Assembly (NCBI RefSeq): GCF_003150835.1
Contig: NZ_CP029479.1
Coordinates: 2,331,501-2,395,500, forward strand
DNA length: 64,000 nt
Origin: Phenylobacterium parvum
Lineage (GTDB): Bacteria > Pseudomonadota > Alphaproteobacteria > Caulobacterales > Caulobacteraceae
Direction of reading: 5' to 3'
The notes under the pieces: model-generated
Databases searched by the model: none
What the model was told of the DNA's origin: nothing
The model's input: only the letters and a program-made list of their open reading frames with translations
Position numbers and translations under genes: made by a program
In this document: positions 62,352 through 64,000 of the stretch, piece after piece
Layout of the letters: each line of letters starts with the position of its first letter
Position numbering within the stretch: the stretch's first letter is position 1

Positions 62352-63323
62352 GTGAAGACCCGCATTACTGAACTGTTCGGCATCGAGCACCCCATCGTCC
62401 AGGGGGGCATGCACTTCGTGGGCCTGGCGGAAATGGCCGCCGCCGTCTCCAACGCCGGGGGCCTGGGCATCATCACCGGCCTGACCCAGCGCACGCCGGA
62501 CGACCTGGCCAAGGAAATCCGCCGCTGCCGGGAAATGACCGACAAGCCCTTCGGCGTGAACCTGACCTTCCTGCCCTCGATCAACCCGCCGGACTATCCG
62601 GGCTACATCCGGGCGATCATCGACAACGGCGTGAAGATCGTCGAGACCGCCGGCAACAACCCCCAGAAGTACATGGCCGACCTGAAGGCGGCGGGGGTCA
62701 AGGTGATCCACAAGTGCACCTCGGTCCGCCACTCCCTGAAGGCCGAGGCCGTGGGCTGCGACGCCATCAGCGTCGACGGCTTCGAGTGCGGCGGCCATCC
62801 CGGCGAGGATGACGTGCCCAACTTCATCCTCCTGCCCCGGGCGGCCGAGGAGCTGAAGATCCCCTTCGTCGCCTCCGGCGGCGTAGCCAACGGCAAGCAG
62901 CTGGCGGCGGCCCTGGCCCTCGGCGCCGAGGGCATCAACATGGGCACCCGCTTCATCGCCACGAAGGAGGCCCCGGTCCACGACAACGTCAAGCAGGCCA
63001 TCGTGGACGCCTCCGAGCTGGACACCCGCCTGGTCATGCGCCCCCTGCGCAACACCGAGCGCGTGCTGAACAACGCCGCCGTCCAGCGCCTTCTGGAAAA
63101 GGAAAAGGCCCTGGGCCCGAACCTGAAGTTCGAGGACATCATCCATGAGGTGGGCGGGGTCTATCCGCGCATCATGCAGGATGGCGAGATGGACGCCGGC
63201 GCCTGGTCCTGCGGCATGGTGGTGGGCCTGATCCACGACGTCCCCACCTGCAAGGAGCTGATCGAGGGCATCGTCGCCGAGGCCGAGGAGATCATCCGCG
63301 GCCGCCTCGCGCGCTTCGCCTGA
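62352..63323 (+). CDS. Nitronate monooxygenase/2-nitropropane dioxygenase-type FMN enzyme
   Basis: 323 residues. TIM-barrel pattern of the NMO family: IEHPIVQGGMHFVGLAEMAA, VSNAGGLGIITGLTQRTPDD, PFGVNLTFLPSINPPDY, DGFECGGHPGEDD (FMN-phosphate/active-site region) and GGVANGKQLAAALALGAEGI with GTRF. It oxidises nitronates or functions as an enoyl reductase-like FMN enzyme; family annotation is often loose. GGAG lies before the GTG. It is 83 bp after the ABC pair and 37 bp before the amidase. Confidence 0.85.
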   Translation: MKTRITELFGIEHPIVQGGMHFVGLAEMAAAVSNAGGLGIITGLTQRTPDDLAKEIRRCREMTDKPFGVNLTFLPSINPPDYPGYIRAIIDNGVKIVETAGNNPQKYMADLKAAGVKVIHKCTSVRHSLKAEAVGCDAISVDGFECGGHPGEDDVPNFILLPRAAEELKIPFVASGGVANGKQLAAALALGAEGINMGTRFIATKEAPVHDNVKQAIVDASELDTRLVMRPLRNTERVLNNAAVQRLLEKEKALGPNLKFEDIIHEVGGVYPRIMQDGEMDAGAWSCGMVVGLIHDVPTCKELIEGIVAEAEEIIRGRLARFA

Positions 63324-63360
63324 CCTGACCAGAGCACACCGGAACCCAGGAGCCCCCGCC

Positions 63361-64000
63361 ATGACCCAGGACCTGACCCGCGCCTCCGCCGCCGAGCTTT
63401 CGGGCCTCTACGCCGCCCGAAAGGCCTCGCCCGTCGAGGTCCTGGAAGCGGTCCTGGACAAGGCGGCCCGGCTCAATCCGGTGCTCAACGCCCTGCCCCT
63501 GATCGACGCCGACGGCGCCCGGGCCCAGGCCAGGGCGTCCGAGGCCCGCTGGGCCAAGGGCGAGCCCCTGTCGCCCCTCGACGGGGTCCCGGTCTCGATC
63601 AAGGAGCTGATCAAGGTGAAGGGCTGGCCCCTCACCATGGCCAGCCAGCTGACCGACAAGACCCCGCAGACGGAGGACGCCACCACCGTCTCCCGCCTGC
63701 GGGAAGCCGGGACCGTGATCTTCGCCTCCAACTCCAGCCCCGAATACGGGTTCAAGGGGGTGACGGACTCGCCGCTGAACGGGATCACCCGCAACCCCTG
63801 GAACACCGAGCGGACGCCGGGCGGCTCCTCCGGCGGCGCGGGGGCTGCGGTGGCGGCGGGGATCGGGCCCCTGTCCATCGGCACGGACGGCGGCGGCTCG
63901 GTGCGGATCCCGGCGGCCTGCACGGGCCTGGTGGGGCTGAAGGCCACCTACGGCCGCATCCCGGCCTGGCCGGCCTCCATGCACGGGGACCTGGCCAACA
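63361..64000 (+). CDS. Amidase signature family enzyme (partial, runs past the window)
   Basis: 213 codons are visible. The catalytic triad is present: Lys81 (VSIKELIKVKG), cis-Ser156 (TPGGSSGGAG) and nucleophile Ser180 (GTDGGGSVRIPAA). The Lys-Ser and Ser-Ser distances of 75 and 24 equal those of FAAH. It hydrolyses amides to carboxylic acid and ammonia. Last visible gene of the run that starts with the receptor at 53455. Confidence 0.92.
   Translation, partial: MTQDLTRASAAELSGLYAARKASPVEVLEAVLDKAARLNPVLNALPLIDADGARAQARASEARWAKGEPLSPLDGVPVSIKELIKVKGWPLTMASQLTDKTPQTEDATTVSRLREAGTVIFASNSSPEYGFKGVTDSPLNGITRNPWNTERTPGGSSGGAGAAVAAGIGPLSIGTDGGGSVRIPAACTGLVGLKATYGRIPAWPASMHGDLAN

Overview
The window is about 64 kb of uniformly GC-rich chromosome (third positions almost always G or C) from an alphaproteobacterium, most likely Caulobacterales and in the neighbourhood of Phenylobacterium or Caulobacter. 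The reasons are an rpmE - RcdA/DUF1465 - DUF1192 block, OpgH, three large TonB-dependent receptors, GTG starts in coupled genes, and many acyl-CoA catabolism genes. I see no rRNA, tRNA, CRISPR array, insertion sequence, phage gene or origin. Coding density is very high; no gene-free stretch exceeds about 240 bases. Genus assignment is an inference.

Layout. (1) 1-6.4 kb: a two-gene secreted pair (SO_2930-type protein and parallel beta-helix protein, the latter with a one-base frameshift), a hydrolase, a small membrane protein facing an XRE repressor cassette across an operator-rich region, a TraB/GumN protein and a lipoprotein di-haem peroxidase. (2) 6.5-12 kb, plus strand: flavin monooxygenase, membrane-anchored sulfatase, GST, DUF3429 and DoxX proteins. 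(3) 12-17.9 kb, minus strand: glyoxalase-like protein, TonB receptor, NTF2-like protein, esterase and AcuI reductase. (4) 18-22 kb: acyltransferase, DUF998 and OpgH, a likely osmoregulated periplasmic glucan module. (5) 22-29 kb: housekeeping genes thiE, suhB-like, a glycerophosphodiesterase, an ABC exporter, rpmE, rcdA, a DUF1192 gene and a quinone oxidoreductase. (6) 29.4-50 kb: a catabolic region with a GPH-type transporter, crotonases, thiolase, CoA transferase, a tandem TetR regulator, exported amidohydrolase plus porin, a D-aminoacylase-like amidohydrolase, Baeyer-Villiger monooxygenase, SDRs, a MaoC-like double hotdog protein and an erythromycin-esterase-like protein. (7) 50-64 kb, all plus strand: two TonB receptors separated by a strong terminator; the second leads a collinear run of Fe(II)/2-oxoglutarate dioxygenase, HD-domain diiron-oxygenase-like protein, crotonase, heterodimeric ABC transporter, nitronate monooxygenase and amidase (cut by the window end).

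How it fits together. Regions 6 and 7 look like machinery for taking up hydrophobic or bulky molecules through TonB receptors and porin, opening them by oxygenases or hydrolases, and degrading the acids as CoA esters. The most promising undescribed unit is the 53.4-64 kb operon: a PhyH-type dioxygenase directly followed by an HD-domain protein that keeps all six ligands of the PhnZ/TmpB/MIOX diiron oxygenases, behind a dedicated outer-membrane receptor. The substrate cannot be read from the sequence.
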